Assembly: GCF_016862995.1 (NCBI RefSeq)
Contig: NZ_BOOA01000022.1
Coordinates: 1-64,000, forward strand
DNA: 64,000 nt
Origin: Acrocarpospora phusangensis
GTDB lineage: Bacteria > Actinomycetota > Actinomycetes > Streptosporangiales > Streptosporangiaceae
Direction of reading: 5' to 3'
Shown: positions 1 to 8,205 of the stretch, piece by piece
Numbering within the stretch: the stretch's first letter is position 1
How the letters are laid out: each line of letters starts with the position of its first letter
The notes under the pieces: model-generated
Databases searched by the model: none
The model's input: the letters and a program-made list of their open reading frames with translations, nothing else
What the model was told of the DNA's origin: nothing
Position numbers and translations under genes: made by a program

Positions 1-1041
1 GTCGACGGCCCCACGCAACGACAGCGCCCGGTCCAGCTCCTGCGAGTACCGGTCGTCCAAGCCGTCCAGCAGAGCCGGATGGGCCCGGCACAGATCGGCC
101 AGCGCCTCCAGCACCGGCGCGTACGGCCAGGCCCCCTCGATCGTGGCGGCCGTCCCCGCCCCCGTACGCCATCCGCGTCCCGAAACCTCGCCCCGCGCCC
201 AGCCGATCAGCGCCGTCTTGCCCACCCCGGGCGGCCCGGACAGCAGCACCGTACGCCCCGAGCCCGCCGCGACGTCGTCCAGCGCCAGCAGGACAGCCCG
301 CTGCACGTCCTCCCGGCCGACCAAAGCGGGGCGGCGCGGCCGGACCACCGCAGGCAGTTCGGCCAGCGCCTGATCCCGCAGCGTCACCGCCTCGGGCCCC
401 GGGCCGATGCCCAGCTCGCCGCGGAGGGCGCGGTCCATGCGCTCGAACTGGCGCAGCACCGAGGTCCGGTCCCCGGCGCGCAGGTAGCCGCGCATCAGCG
501 CCAGGTGGGCCTCCTCGTCGGCCGGGTCGGCCTCCAGCAGCTGCTCCCACCGGCCGTCCAGGCGGAGCAGCTGCTGGTGCAGGCCGGTGATCCGGTCGCG
601 GGCGGTCGCCGCCCAGGGCTCGTACAGGTCCTCGGGCAGCAGGGTGCCGCCGTACCGGGCCAGGGCGGTCGCGGCGGTCCCGTCGGCGGCGGGACCGAGG
701 GCCGCGAGGGCGGCGGTCTCGAACTCCTCGACGTCCACGGTCACCGGCACGCCGGGCAGCAACGCGACGGTGTCGCCGCGCAGCACGACCGCGGCCTCCG
801 TGCCGGGCAGGCCGTGGCGGGCGTAGTGGGCCGCCTTGTGCAGCCGGGGCGCGGCCTCCTCCAGGCTGAGGTCCGGCCAGAGCAGGTCCATCAGCCGCTC
901 GCGGTGCATCGTCCGGCGGTGGGTCAGGGCCAGCACCTTGACCAGGGCGGCGGCGTGCCTGCGACGCCACGGCTCGCGCGGGCCCGGCGTGCCGTCCACC
1001 AGCACCTCGAAGCGTCCCAGCATCCGGATCTCGACCGTCAC
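1..1041 (-). CDS. BTAD/SARP-type transcriptional regulator with AAA ATPase domain, C-terminus outside window
   Basis: This gene runs off the left edge, so only the first 347 codons are visible. It opens with a GTG start and an OmpR/PhoB-like winged helix (EIRMLGRFEVLVDG onward, residues 4-95). A BTAD helical region follows (about 100-245), then an AAA/NB-ARC P-loop GPPGVGKT at about 267-274. That order is typical of AfsR/SARP and large LuxR-like pathway activators of actinomycetes. It is co-directional with the flavoprotein gene upstream (67 bp gap), so it may belong to that group, but no target is evident. The missing C-terminus would show whether TPR or LuxR domains follow. Confidence 0.85.
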   Translation of the reverse strand, partial: MTVEIRMLGRFEVLVDGTPGPREPWRRRHAAALVKVLALTHRRTMHRERLMDLLWPDLSLEEAAPRLHKAAHYARHGLPGTEAAVVLRGDTVALLPGVPVTVDVEEFETAALAALGPAADGTAATALARYGGTLLPEDLYEPWAATARDRITGLHQQLLRLDGRWEQLLEADPADEEAHLALMRGYLRAGDRTSVLRQFERMDRALRGELGIGPGPEAVTLRDQALAELPAVVRPRRPALVGREDVQRAVLLALDDVAAGSGRTVLLSGPPGVGKTALIGWARGEVSGRGWRTGAGTAATIEGAWPYAPVLEALADLCRAHPALLDGLDDRYSQELDRALSLRGAVD

Positions 1042-1108
1042 GCGCCGACCTCCCGATCGCCGGGCCGGGTACGCCCTGCGAAAGGTATTCGTTCTCCCCG
1101 GCCGCGCG

Positions 1109-2227
1109 TTACTCGGAGGCGAGGAACTCCAGCTCGCGGCTCATCGCGGAGATCAGCCGCCGGACCAGACCCTGGACCCTGTCCGGGTCCCAGTCGTAGG
1201 CCGCGATGGCGTCGGTGGCGGAGAAGAGCCCGGCCGAGAGCTCGTCCCTGAGCCGTTCGTAGCGCGGCAGCGCGCCGTCCACCACCGCGTCGGCGAGGAG
1301 CTGCGCGTCCCGCAGGGCCTGGGTGATCCCGTGGACGCCGATCGGGTCCTTGTAGTAGCCGGCGTCGCCGACGAGCGCCCAGCCCGGACCGTACGCGGCT
1401 CTGCGCCGGCCCGGCACGCCCGGCCAGCCGCGCACCGGGCCGACCCGGGTGGCCGAGCGCAGTTCCCCGGCGACGCAGGCCAGGCCGGCCCGGTCGAACC
1501 GGCCGAGCAGCGACTCCCAGCGGTCGCGCCGCGCGGGCACGGTGAACCTGTCCCTGGCCATGCCGCCGAAGACGCACGTGGCGCCGTCGTTGGTCGGGAC
1601 GAGACCGAACGCCGCTCCGGGCCGGTAGAACCAGCGGTAGCCCTGGTTCGCCAGGCCGGTCACGTAGGTCATCCACAACGCGCCCGCGTGCTCGCCCTCC
1701 TCCCGCACGGGCGCCCCCACGGCGTCGGCCACGGTCGAGCGGACGCCGTCCGCGCCGACGACCAGCGGCGCGTACGCCTGCCGGACCCGCCGCCCGTCCA
1801 CGACGGCCACGCCGTTCACCCGGCCGTGGCCGTCCCGGAGCACCCCGGTGACGGTGACGCCGAAGGCGACCTCGGCCCCGGCCGCCACGGCGGCGTCCAC
1901 CAGCAGGGCGTCCAGCACGGTACGCCGCGGCGCGTACAGGGCGGACACGCCGGCGGCGGGCCTGATCGTCACGGTCGTGGACTGGCAGCCGTAGTCGAAA
2001 CTCGTCGTCGTGACGGCAGGCGTCCCGGCGGCCACGACGGCGTCGAGCAACCCCCACTTGGTCAGCTGGAGCACGCCGCCACGCAGCAGCGCGTGGGTGG
2101 ACAGCGTGTCGCCCCCCGGCTTCGCGCGGTCGGCCAGCAGGACGCGCAGGCCCGCGCGGGCGAGCAGCGTCGCCGTGGCCGCCCCGGCGCACCGCGCGCC
2201 GACGACGATGACGTCGTACCTGGTCAT
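1109..2227 (-). CDS. FAD-dependent oxidoreductase, geranylgeranyl reductase/halogenase-like
   Basis: A 372-residue flavoprotein. The N-terminal Rossmann motif (VIVVGARCAGAATATLL) and the second FAD motif near residue 270 (LVGDAGYYKDPIGVHG) place it with group A flavin monooxygenases and geranylgeranyl reductases. The start is ATG at 2227, because MTRYDVIVVG begins exactly at the FAD-binding strand; a longer in-frame extension has no family support. Its ATG overlaps the stop of the upstream flavoprotein gene by 4 bp, so the two are probably translationally coupled and act in one pathway. The substrate cannot be told from the sequence. Confidence 0.85.
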   Translation of the reverse strand: MTRYDVIVVGARCAGAATATLLARAGLRVLLADRAKPGGDTLSTHALLRGGVLQLTKWGLLDAVVAAGTPAVTTTSFDYGCQSTTVTIRPAAGVSALYAPRRTVLDALLVDAAVAAGAEVAFGVTVTGVLRDGHGRVNGVAVVDGRRVRQAYAPLVVGADGVRSTVADAVGAPVREEGEHAGALWMTYVTGLANQGYRWFYRPGAAFGLVPTNDGATCVFGGMARDRFTVPARRDRWESLLGRFDRAGLACVAGELRSATRVGPVRGWPGVPGRRRAAYGPGWALVGDAGYYKDPIGVHGITQALRDAQLLADAVVDGALPRYERLRDELSAGLFSATDAIAAYDWDPDRVQGLVRRLISAMSRELEFLASE

Positions 2228-3474
2228 GGCACGGTGGCGTACCGGCCGGTCCGTACGCCGGGGGCAGGCGAGGGCGACCTGGCGGTGATCGCGTCCACGA
2301 TGTCGGCGGCGTCCAGGCGCGCCCCGTCGATCAACCCCGACCGCCGCCGATTCCCGAAGGGCTGCCCGATGACGTAGAGCCCCGGCACGGCGGTGGCCCC
2401 CCGGTACTGCGGCAGCCACCCGTGCTGCTCCACCCCGGGCACGTGCAAGTACGAGTAGTCGCCACGGAACCCGGTCGCCCAGATGACCGCGCCGTACCGT
2501 TCCCCGCGCAGATCCAGCCGGTCGGGCCGTACGGCGGGCACCGGCACAGGTTCGGGCCGAGGCCCCGGCTCCGGGGGCCACAGGCGGGAGTCGAGACGAT
2601 CAAGCAGCTGGTGCATGCGGCGGTCCGCGTCGGCGACGGTTCCCGGCAGGTCGTCGGCCAGCCGCACGCCGTCGCCGTCGATGTCCAGGACCCGGCCGGT
2701 CAGCCGGACCCCCCGGGCGGCCAGCGCGGCCAGATCGACGGAGCGCCCATGGCCGCTCAGCTGCACGGAGGGCTCCCGCCGGTACGCGTCCCGGTCCCGC
2801 ACCTGGTCGATCCTGCGATCGAACTGCCCGGCCCGGTCCAGCCACCACGTGATGTCCTGGCCCCGGTAGTGGCGCGGCAGCCGGGTGTGCCGCCCGGCCG
2901 CGAGGGTGACCTCACGCCCGGCGGCGGCCAGTTCGTCGGCGATCTGCACGCCCGACGCGGAGGCGCCGACCACCAGCACGCGGCCCGGCGCGACATCCTC
3001 GGGCCGTCGGTACCCCAGCGGGCTCAACGCCTGGACCCGGCGGGGCAGTCTCCAGGCGAAGGCCGGCAACGCGGGGCGGGTGGCGTGGCCGCTGGCGATC
3101 ACGACATGCCGGGCGTACCAGGCGCCGCCGTCGCAGCCGACCAGCCAGCCGTCCCCGTGGCGGCGTACCGACAGCACGGTCAGGTTCTCCGCCACGGGGG
3201 CGGCGGTCCAGGCGGCGTACCTGGTCAGATAGGCCGCGACCTCGCCGGCCGGGAGGAAGGTGTCCTGGTCGGCCCCGTCGTACGAGTAGCCGGGAAGGCG
3301 GCTCAACCAGGCGGGCGTGAGCAGCCGCAGCGAATCCCACCGCTGCGTACGCCACGACTGCGCGACTCTGCCCCGCTCGATGACGACGTGGTCACGCCCG
3401 GCCTCGGTCAGCAGCGCGCTGACGGCGAGACCCGCGTGCCCCGCGCCGACCACCACGGTGTCGGTCCATCTCAT
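2224..3474 (-). CDS. FAD/NAD(P)-binding oxidoreductase, CzcO/trk-like flavin monooxygenase
   Basis: A 416-residue two-dinucleotide-binding-domain flavoprotein. The FAD motif (VVVGAGHAGLAVSALL) starts near residue 7 and the NAD(P)H motif (VLVVGASASGVQIADEL) lies in mid-protein. A conserved ATGF motif (VIWATGFRGDYSYL) sits near residue 315. The class-B FMO fingerprint FxGxxxHxxxW is not obvious, so it fits the CzcO/trkA-like group better than true Baeyer-Villiger enzymes. The start chosen is ATG 3474, which overlaps the stop of a 10-codon leader ORF that carries the strong ribosome site. An alternative is that a 1-nt error hides a longer N-terminus. Confidence 0.8.
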   Translation of the reverse strand: MRWTDTVVVGAGHAGLAVSALLTEAGRDHVVIERGRVAQSWRTQRWDSLRLLTPAWLSRLPGYSYDGADQDTFLPAGEVAAYLTRYAAWTAAPVAENLTVLSVRRHGDGWLVGCDGGAWYARHVVIASGHATRPALPAFAWRLPRRVQALSPLGYRRPEDVAPGRVLVVGASASGVQIADELAAAGREVTLAAGRHTRLPRHYRGQDITWWLDRAGQFDRRIDQVRDRDAYRREPSVQLSGHGRSVDLAALAARGVRLTGRVLDIDGDGVRLADDLPGTVADADRRMHQLLDRLDSRLWPPEPGPRPEPVPVPAVRPDRLDLRGERYGAVIWATGFRGDYSYLHVPGVEQHGWLPQYRGATAVPGLYVIGQPFGNRRRSGLIDGARLDAADIVDAITARSPSPAPGVRTGRYATVP

Positions 3475-3503
3475 CGGGGTGCGGGGGTGGTGGCGGGGCT
3501 CAT
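3471..3503 (-). CDS. 10-residue leader ORF MSPATTPAPR upstream of the flavin monooxygenase
   Basis: A perfect Shine-Dalgarno (GAGGAG, 8 nt spacing) precedes this ATG, whereas the downstream monooxygenase ATG has no site of its own. The mini-ORF ends in TGA that overlaps the monooxygenase ATG (ATGA at 3471-3474). This is the layout expected for translational coupling by a leader peptide. The other reading is a single-base indel joining the short peptide to the enzyme, giving an N-terminus MSPATTPAP followed by the FAD strand. Sequence alone does not decide. Confidence 0.5.
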   Translation of the reverse strand: MSPATTPAPR

Positions 3504-3635
3504 GACGGCGTCTCCTCAGGAGGGTGGGGGGACCGCCGGCCGGATCTCCGTCGGCGGTGCCCACACGTTAGGAAGCCGCCCTTCCCCGAACCTTCCCGCC
3601 GGCGGCCCCCCGTCCTTCCCCGGGAGACCCGGAGG

Positions 3636-4532
3636 TCAGAGCATCGCCGTCATCGAGGCGGTGGCCTGCTTGCCGAGCGTCGTCGGCTGCAGGTACGGCT
3701 GCTCGGTCATGATGGCGTCCCAGTTGTCGCGGATGGACTCCATCGTGAGGTCGTCGGTACGCCAGCCGGGCCCCTCGGCGACGAAGACGCGGGCGACGCG
3801 GCCGCCGCCGACGGTGAAGACCTCACCGGAGGCCTCGCAGGACTCGTGGGCGAGGAACGCCACGAGCGGGCTGATGGACTCGACGGTGAACTTGGCCTCG
3901 AACTCGGCGGGCAGCAGCGCCTCGGTCATCCGGGTCCAGGCGATGGGGGCGATGGCGTTGGCCCTGATGTTGGCGCGGGCGCCCTCGATGCCGAGGGTCT
4001 TGGTCAGGCCGACCAGGCCCATCTTGGCCGTCGAGTAGTTGGCCTGGCCGAAGTTGCCGAACAGCCCGGCGGGGGAGGAGGTGTTGACGATCCGGCCGTA
4101 CGCCTGCTCCTTCATGTGCGGGAACGCGGCCCGGCTCACCAGGAACGACCCCCGCACGTGGACGGCGAGCACGTTGTCGAACTCCTCCACCGACATCTTG
4201 CCGAACGACTTGTCGCGCAGGATGCCCGCGTTGTTGATCACCACGTCCACCCGCCCGAACGCGTCGAGCGCGGTCCTGATGATCGCCTCCGCGCCCTCGG
4301 GGGTGGCCACGTTGTCGGCGTTGGCGACGGCGGAGCCGCCGTTCTTGGTGATCAACTCGACGACCTCGGCCGCGGGGCCCGCCGACGCGCCGGAGCCGTC
4401 CAGCGCGCCGCCCAGGTCGTTGACGACCACCGAGGCGCCGCGCTCGGCCAGCAGCAGCGCGTGCGCCCGCCCGAGCCCGTGCCCGGAACCGGTGACGACC
4501 GCGACTTTCCCGTCGAACCTGAGATCGGACAT
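3636..4532 (-). CDS. SDR-family (3R)-hydroxyacyl-CoA/17-beta-hydroxysteroid dehydrogenase, MFE-2 type
   Basis: A 298-residue short-chain dehydrogenase. The cofactor motif is VVTGSGHGLGRAHALLL (TGxxxGxG, residues 13-20), followed by NNAG near 105, a catalytic Ser in NTSSPAGLFG, and YSTAK (Tyr-x3-Lys) near 168. The insert VVVNDLGGALDGSG and the long C-terminal tail (EPGW-type GWRTDD) match peroxisomal MFE-2/HSD17B4-like enzymes, including the Hsd4A-type proteins of mycobacterial steroid regulons. That makes a beta-oxidation or steroid side-chain role likely. The gene faces away from the DapB-like gene across a 229-bp promoter region that holds a degenerate palindrome (AGAAcaacaTTCT, 4552-4564). 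Confidence 0.85.
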   Translation of the reverse strand: MSDLRFDGKVAVVTGSGHGLGRAHALLLAERGASVVVNDLGGALDGSGASAGPAAEVVELITKNGGSAVANADNVATPEGAEAIIRTALDAFGRVDVVINNAGILRDKSFGKMSVEEFDNVLAVHVRGSFLVSRAAFPHMKEQAYGRIVNTSSPAGLFGNFGQANYSTAKMGLVGLTKTLGIEGARANIRANAIAPIAWTRMTEALLPAEFEAKFTVESISPLVAFLAHESCEASGEVFTVGGGRVARVFVAEGPGWRTDDLTMESIRDNWDAIMTEQPYLQPTTLGKQATASMTAML

Positions 4533-4761
4533 GCGCCCTGCCTCCCTGAAGAGAACAACATTCTAGTCAGGACGCACCCTATCAAGCGGGATGGGACCCA
4601 CAAATGGGTCGTTGCGGATAGTGATCGGACGAGTAAATTCCTGCTATAGTTTCGGCTTCGCCCGGGCGTGGGGTCACCGGCGACACCCCTCCCTAGCATC
4701 ATGGCCGCGGCCACGCCGCGTCGCGCCGGCGGCGCGGCCATGAACCAGTTGGAGGGTCCGC

Positions 4762-5811
4762 ATGCCCCGTCTGCGCGTGGTCCAATGGGCCACCGGAGCA
4801 GTGGGCGGCTATGCCCTGCGCAGCGTCATCACCCGCCCCGAGTTCGAGCTCGCGGGCGTGCTGGTGTACGACCCGGACAAGGTCGGCCTCGACGCCGGCG
4901 CGCTGGTCGGCCTGGACCCGACAGGAGTCGTCTGCACCGACGACGTCGACTACATCCTCTCGCTGGACGCCGACTGCGTCCTGCACATGCCGCTGCCGGC
5001 CTCCTACTTCGGCGGCGACCACGCCACCGACGTCGAGACCATCTGCGCCCTGCTCTCCTCCGGCAAGAACGTCATCACCACCACCGGCTTCGTTTACCCG
5101 GCGGCGTACGGGCCGGGCGTGGTCGAACGCCTCACCGCCGCCTGCGCGGAGGGCGGCACCACCCTGCACGGCACGGGCATCAACCCCGGCTTCGTCAGCG
5201 ACCTGCTGCCGCTCGCCCTCACCGGGCTCTCCTCCCGGCTGGACCACATCTACGTGCGCGAGTCCTCCGACTACCGGGGGCATCCGTCCCGCCAGATCGT
5301 CACCGACCTGATCGGGTTCACCCGGTCCGCCAAGGACTACGCCGCCGCGGTGCGCCCGTTCCGGGCCTTCCAGCGCGCCCTGTTCGCGGAGAGTGTGCAG
5401 CTCGTGACCACCGCCCTGGACGTGCGGCTGGACGAGATCGAGGAGAGCGACGAGTTCGAACTGGCCACCGAGGAGTTCCAGATCGCCGCCGGGACCGTGC
5501 TGCCCGACACCGTCTGCGCCTCCCGCTGGACCTTCAGCGGCCTGATCCGCGGCCGTCCCTTCATGACCGTGGAGTGCGTCTACAAGGCCGACGCCGGCAG
5601 GGTCCGCCGCTGGGCCGACCCCGGCTTCGCCATCCACATCGAGGGCCGCCCCACCATCGCCCTCACCATCGACGAGGTCAGCCACGGCCTGGCCGGCGCC
5701 GCAGCCCACGCGGTCAACTCGATCGCGTCCGTCTGCGACGCCGCCCCCGGCATCCGCACCATGCTCGACCTCCCCCTCGCCATCGGCCGCGGCACAGCCC
5801 GCCTCCGCTAG
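4762..5811 (+). CDS. DapB-N-like NAD(P)H-dependent dehydrogenase (diaminopentanoate-dehydrogenase-like)
   Basis: A 349-residue protein with an N-terminal Rossmann fold (RVVQWATGAVGGYALRSV) resembling dihydrodipicolinate reductase, and the mid-domain signature GTGINPGFVSDLLPLAL found in actinobacterial 'dihydrodipicolinate reductase-like' proteins near lipid and steroid catabolism genes. A good ribosome site (GGAGGG) precedes the ATG. A TATAGT -10-like hexamer lies at 4645-4650. Its stop codon overlaps the stop of the convergent flavin reductase (CTAG, 5808-5811). The substrate is unknown; the divergent position next to the MFE-type SDR hints at shared regulation. Confidence 0.75.
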   Translation: MPRLRVVQWATGAVGGYALRSVITRPEFELAGVLVYDPDKVGLDAGALVGLDPTGVVCTDDVDYILSLDADCVLHMPLPASYFGGDHATDVETICALLSSGKNVITTTGFVYPAAYGPGVVERLTAACAEGGTTLHGTGINPGFVSDLLPLALTGLSSRLDHIYVRESSDYRGHPSRQIVTDLIGFTRSAKDYAAAVRPFRAFQRALFAESVQLVTTALDVRLDEIEESDEFELATEEFQIAAGTVLPDTVCASRWTFSGLIRGRPFMTVECVYKADAGRVRRWADPGFAIHIEGRPTIALTIDEVSHGLAGAAAHAVNSIASVCDAAPGIRTMLDLPLAIGRGTARLR

Positions 5812-6374
5812 CGCGGGTGGAAGTTGCCGAATTTGCCCTGGTGATAGAGGAGGGGGTGGGTGTCGGGTCTGGCGGTGGTGGCGATGACCAGGCCGACGAC
5901 GAGGATGTGGTCGCCGATTTCTGCGGTTTTGTGGGCTCGGCAGATGAGGTGGCCGGAGACGTCGGCCAGCAGGGGGACGTCGGCGGGGCCGTGGGTCCAC
6001 CGGGTGGGCGCGGCGAAGCGGTCCACGCCCTTGCGGGCGAAGCGGGAGGCCACCTCGTGCTGGTCGCCGGCGAGCACGTTGACCGCGAAGTGGTCGGCGC
6101 GGCTGAGGGCGGGCCAGGTGGTCGAGGACTGGTCCACGTAGAAGGAGACCAGCGGGGGTTCCAGGCTGACCGAGGTGAAGGAGGTCGCGGTCAGCCCGAC
6201 GGGCTCGCCGTCCGGCAGCGCGGTGACCACCACGACCCCGGCCGCGTGCGCGCCGAGAGCCCGCCGGAACTCCACCGCCCCGACCGCCCCGACCGGTTCG
6301 CGGTCGTCTCGGGGCGGCACCAGCCGGAGCCGGGGCGGCACGGGCGGCGGCTGTTCGTCGGCGGTGGCGGTCAT
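5808..6374 (-). CDS. Flavin reductase, HpaC/DIM6 family
   Basis: A 188-residue FMN-binding flavin reductase. The core runs from VEFRRALGAHAAGVVVVTA (about residue 34) through LTATSFTSVSLEPPLVSFYV and ends in the typical HPLLYHQGKFGNF. It would supply FMNH2 to the two-component monooxygenase encoded three genes upstream. The first 30 residues are proline-rich and disordered. Its start codon overlaps the stop of the NADPH-FMN reductase gene (ATGA), and its stop overlaps that of the convergent DapB-like gene. It is the last gene of the sulfur operon, giving that operon two unrelated flavin reductases. Confidence 0.88.
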   Translation of the reverse strand: MTATADEQPPPVPPRLRLVPPRDDREPVGAVGAVEFRRALGAHAAGVVVVTALPDGEPVGLTATSFTSVSLEPPLVSFYVDQSSTTWPALSRADHFAVNVLAGDQHEVASRFARKGVDRFAAPTRWTHGPADVPLLADVSGHLICRAHKTAEIGDHILVVGLVIATTARPDTHPLLYHQGKFGNFHPR

Positions 6375-6883
6375 GCGGACACTCGCGTACGTCCGGGGAG
6401 TTGCGGGACCACCCGATCGGCCCAGCCGGCGAGAAGCTCGTCCAGCTCGGGGATGCGCGACTCCAGAACCGCCAGCCCGGGGGTGGGGACGTTCGCTCCC
6501 AGCTCCACCAGCAGGGGCCGCAGGTGGACCTCGACCGCGAGTGTGTGCTTGGGATCGCCCAGCACCAGCAGCGGCAGCGCGGCCTTCCCGGCGAGCGCCT
6601 GGTTGGGAAGCTTGTCGAGGAACGCCTTGAGCAGCCCGGTATAGGTCCCCTTGTACGTGGGACTCGCCACCACCAGGATCGACGCGTCCAGCAGCAACTC
6701 CAGGGCGACCTCGACGCCCGGCGACGGCTCCGGCGAGAACAGCGCCGGCGCCAGCCCGGACAGATCCACCACATCCCCGGCCTCGACCCCGAGCCGGTCC
6801 GCGACGGCCTCGGCCGCCCGGGTGGCGACGGTGAGCGTACGGGACCCGCTGCGCGGATTGCCCACCACGGTCACGATGCTCAT
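6371..6883 (-). CDS. ssuE: NADPH-dependent FMN reductase, SsuE/MsuE-like
   Basis: A 170-residue flavodoxin-fold FMN reductase. It shows the N-terminal strand and phosphate loop VTVVGNPRSGSRT (residues 3-15) and the flavin-contact motif VVASPTYKGTYTGLLKAFLD (near 80) typical of SsuE, MsuE and SfnE. In sulfonate and sulfone use these enzymes make FMNH2 for the partner monooxygenase. The ATG at 6883 was chosen because it starts directly on the first beta strand; a much longer frame upstream is only the shadow of the monooxygenase gene. Overlaps of 4 bp at both ends place it within one operon. Confidence 0.87.
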   Translation of the reverse strand: MSIVTVVGNPRSGSRTLTVATRAAEAVADRLGVEAGDVVDLSGLAPALFSPEPSPGVEVALELLLDASILVVASPTYKGTYTGLLKAFLDKLPNQALAGKAALPLLVLGDPKHTLAVEVHLRPLLVELGANVPTPGLAVLESRIPELDELLAGWADRVVPQLPGRTRVSA

Positions 6884-8205
6884 CGGACGACCGCCAGTTC
6901 CGCGTAACGGCTGCCCGGCCGGGCCAGCCCGTAGTTCTCCCGCAAGGTCCGGCCCTCGTACTCCAGCCGGAACAGCCCGCGCTCCTGGAGCACGGGGACC
7001 ACGTGGTCCACGAAGTCGCTCAGGCCGCTGGGCAGCACCGGCGGCATGATGTTGAACCCGTCGGCGGCGCCCTGCTCGAACCACTCCTGGAGGTGGTCGG
7101 CGATCACCTCGGGGGTGCCGGCCAGCACGCGGTGGCCCCGCCCGCCCGCCAGCCGGGCGATCAGCTGCCGCAGGGTGAGGTGCTCCCGCGTGGCCAGGTC
7201 GAGCACGAGCTTGACGCGGCTCTGCTGGCCCTCGGTCTCGGGTGAAATGTCGGGCAGAGTCTCGTCGAGAGGGTGGCCGGAGAGGTCGACCCCGAGGATG
7301 GTGGACAGTTGCGCGACGCCGTACGCGGGGATGATGAGGTCTTCGAGTTCGCGTTCCAGGCGGAGCGCCTCCCGTTCGGTGCTGCCGATGATGGGGGAGA
7401 TGCCGGGGAGGATCACCACGTCGGCGGGGTCGCGTCCGGCGGCGGCCGCGCGGCGTTTGATGTCGGCGTAGAACTCCTGGCCCTCCGCCAGGGTCTGCTG
7501 GGCGGTGAAGACGGCCTCGGCGTGGCGGGCGGCGAAGTCCCGGCCGTCGGGCGAGGAGCCCGCCTGGACGAGGAGCGGATGGCCCTGCGGCGGGCGCTGG
7601 GTGTTGAGGGGACCCTTGACGGCGAAGTGCGGACCGGAGTGCTCGACCGCGTGGATCTTGTCGGTGTCGGCGTAGACGCCGGCCTCCCGGTCGCCGAGGA
7701 CGGCGTCGTCCTCCCAGCTGTCCCAGAGTTTGGTGACCACGTCGAGGAACTCGTCGGCGCGGGCGTACCGGTCGCGGTGGGCGGGGCGTTCGACGCCGAA
7801 GTTGTGGGCTTCGGCCTCGCTGGCGGAGGTGACGATGTTCCAGCCGGCCCGGCCGCCGCTGATGTGGTCCAGCGAGGCGAACTTGCGGGCCAGGTGGAAG
7901 GGCTCGTTGTAGGTGGTGGAGGCGGTCGCGATCAGCCCGATGTGCTCGGTGACGGCCGCGATGGCCGACAGCAGCGTCAGCGGCTCGAGACCGCCGAGCG
8001 CGTTGTGCCGGACATTCCCCCACAGGGCGACGCCGTCGGCCAGGAAGACCGAGTCGAGCTTGCCGCGTTCGGCGATCCGGGCCAGGTTCTGGAAGTGCTT
8101 GGCGTCGGTGACCAGGGCGGGTTCGGTGCGGGGGTGCCGCCAGGCCGCCTCGTGGTGACCCACCCCCATCAGGAACGCGTTGAGATGAAGTCGGCGGGGG
8201 CTCAC
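6880..8205 (-). CDS. FMNH2-dependent monooxygenase of the NtaA/SnaA/DszA family
   Basis: A 441-residue luciferase-like TIM-barrel monooxygenase. Family features include LNAFLMGVGHHEAAWRHP at the N-terminus, FLADG near residue 56, GRAGWNIVTS (about 142) and HPLLVQAGSSPDGRDFAARH (about 225). Relatives cleave C-S or C-N bonds: dibenzothiophene sulfone, nitrilotriacetate, and dimethyl sulfone-type compounds. Linked to an SsuABC-like importer and two flavin reductases, it most likely releases sulfite from an imported organosulfur compound. The exact substrate cannot be read from sequence. The length is normal for the family. Confidence 0.88.
   Translation of the reverse strand: MSPRRLHLNAFLMGVGHHEAAWRHPRTEPALVTDAKHFQNLARIAERGKLDSVFLADGVALWGNVRHNALGGLEPLTLLSAIAAVTEHIGLIATASTTYNEPFHLARKFASLDHISGGRAGWNIVTSASEAEAHNFGVERPAHRDRYARADEFLDVVTKLWDSWEDDAVLGDREAGVYADTDKIHAVEHSGPHFAVKGPLNTQRPPQGHPLLVQAGSSPDGRDFAARHAEAVFTAQQTLAEGQEFYADIKRRAAAAGRDPADVVILPGISPIIGSTEREALRLERELEDLIIPAYGVAQLSTILGVDLSGHPLDETLPDISPETEGQQSRVKLVLDLATREHLTLRQLIARLAGGRGHRVLAGTPEVIADHLQEWFEQGAADGFNIMPPVLPSGLSDFVDHVVPVLQERGLFRLEYEGRTLRENYGLARPGSRYAELAVVR

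Noticed and set aside
4552-4564. AGAAcaacaTTCT upstream of the MFE-type SDR as a KstR operator
   Set aside because: The arms fit but the spacer is one base too long and AACnnGTT is not present; kept only as a degenerate palindrome.
4668-6774. Two very long opposing frames (658 and 691 codons) over the DapB-like and flavin reductase genes
   Set aside because: Both are Arg/His/Pro-rich shadows; the smaller frames inside them match real families and have ribosome sites.
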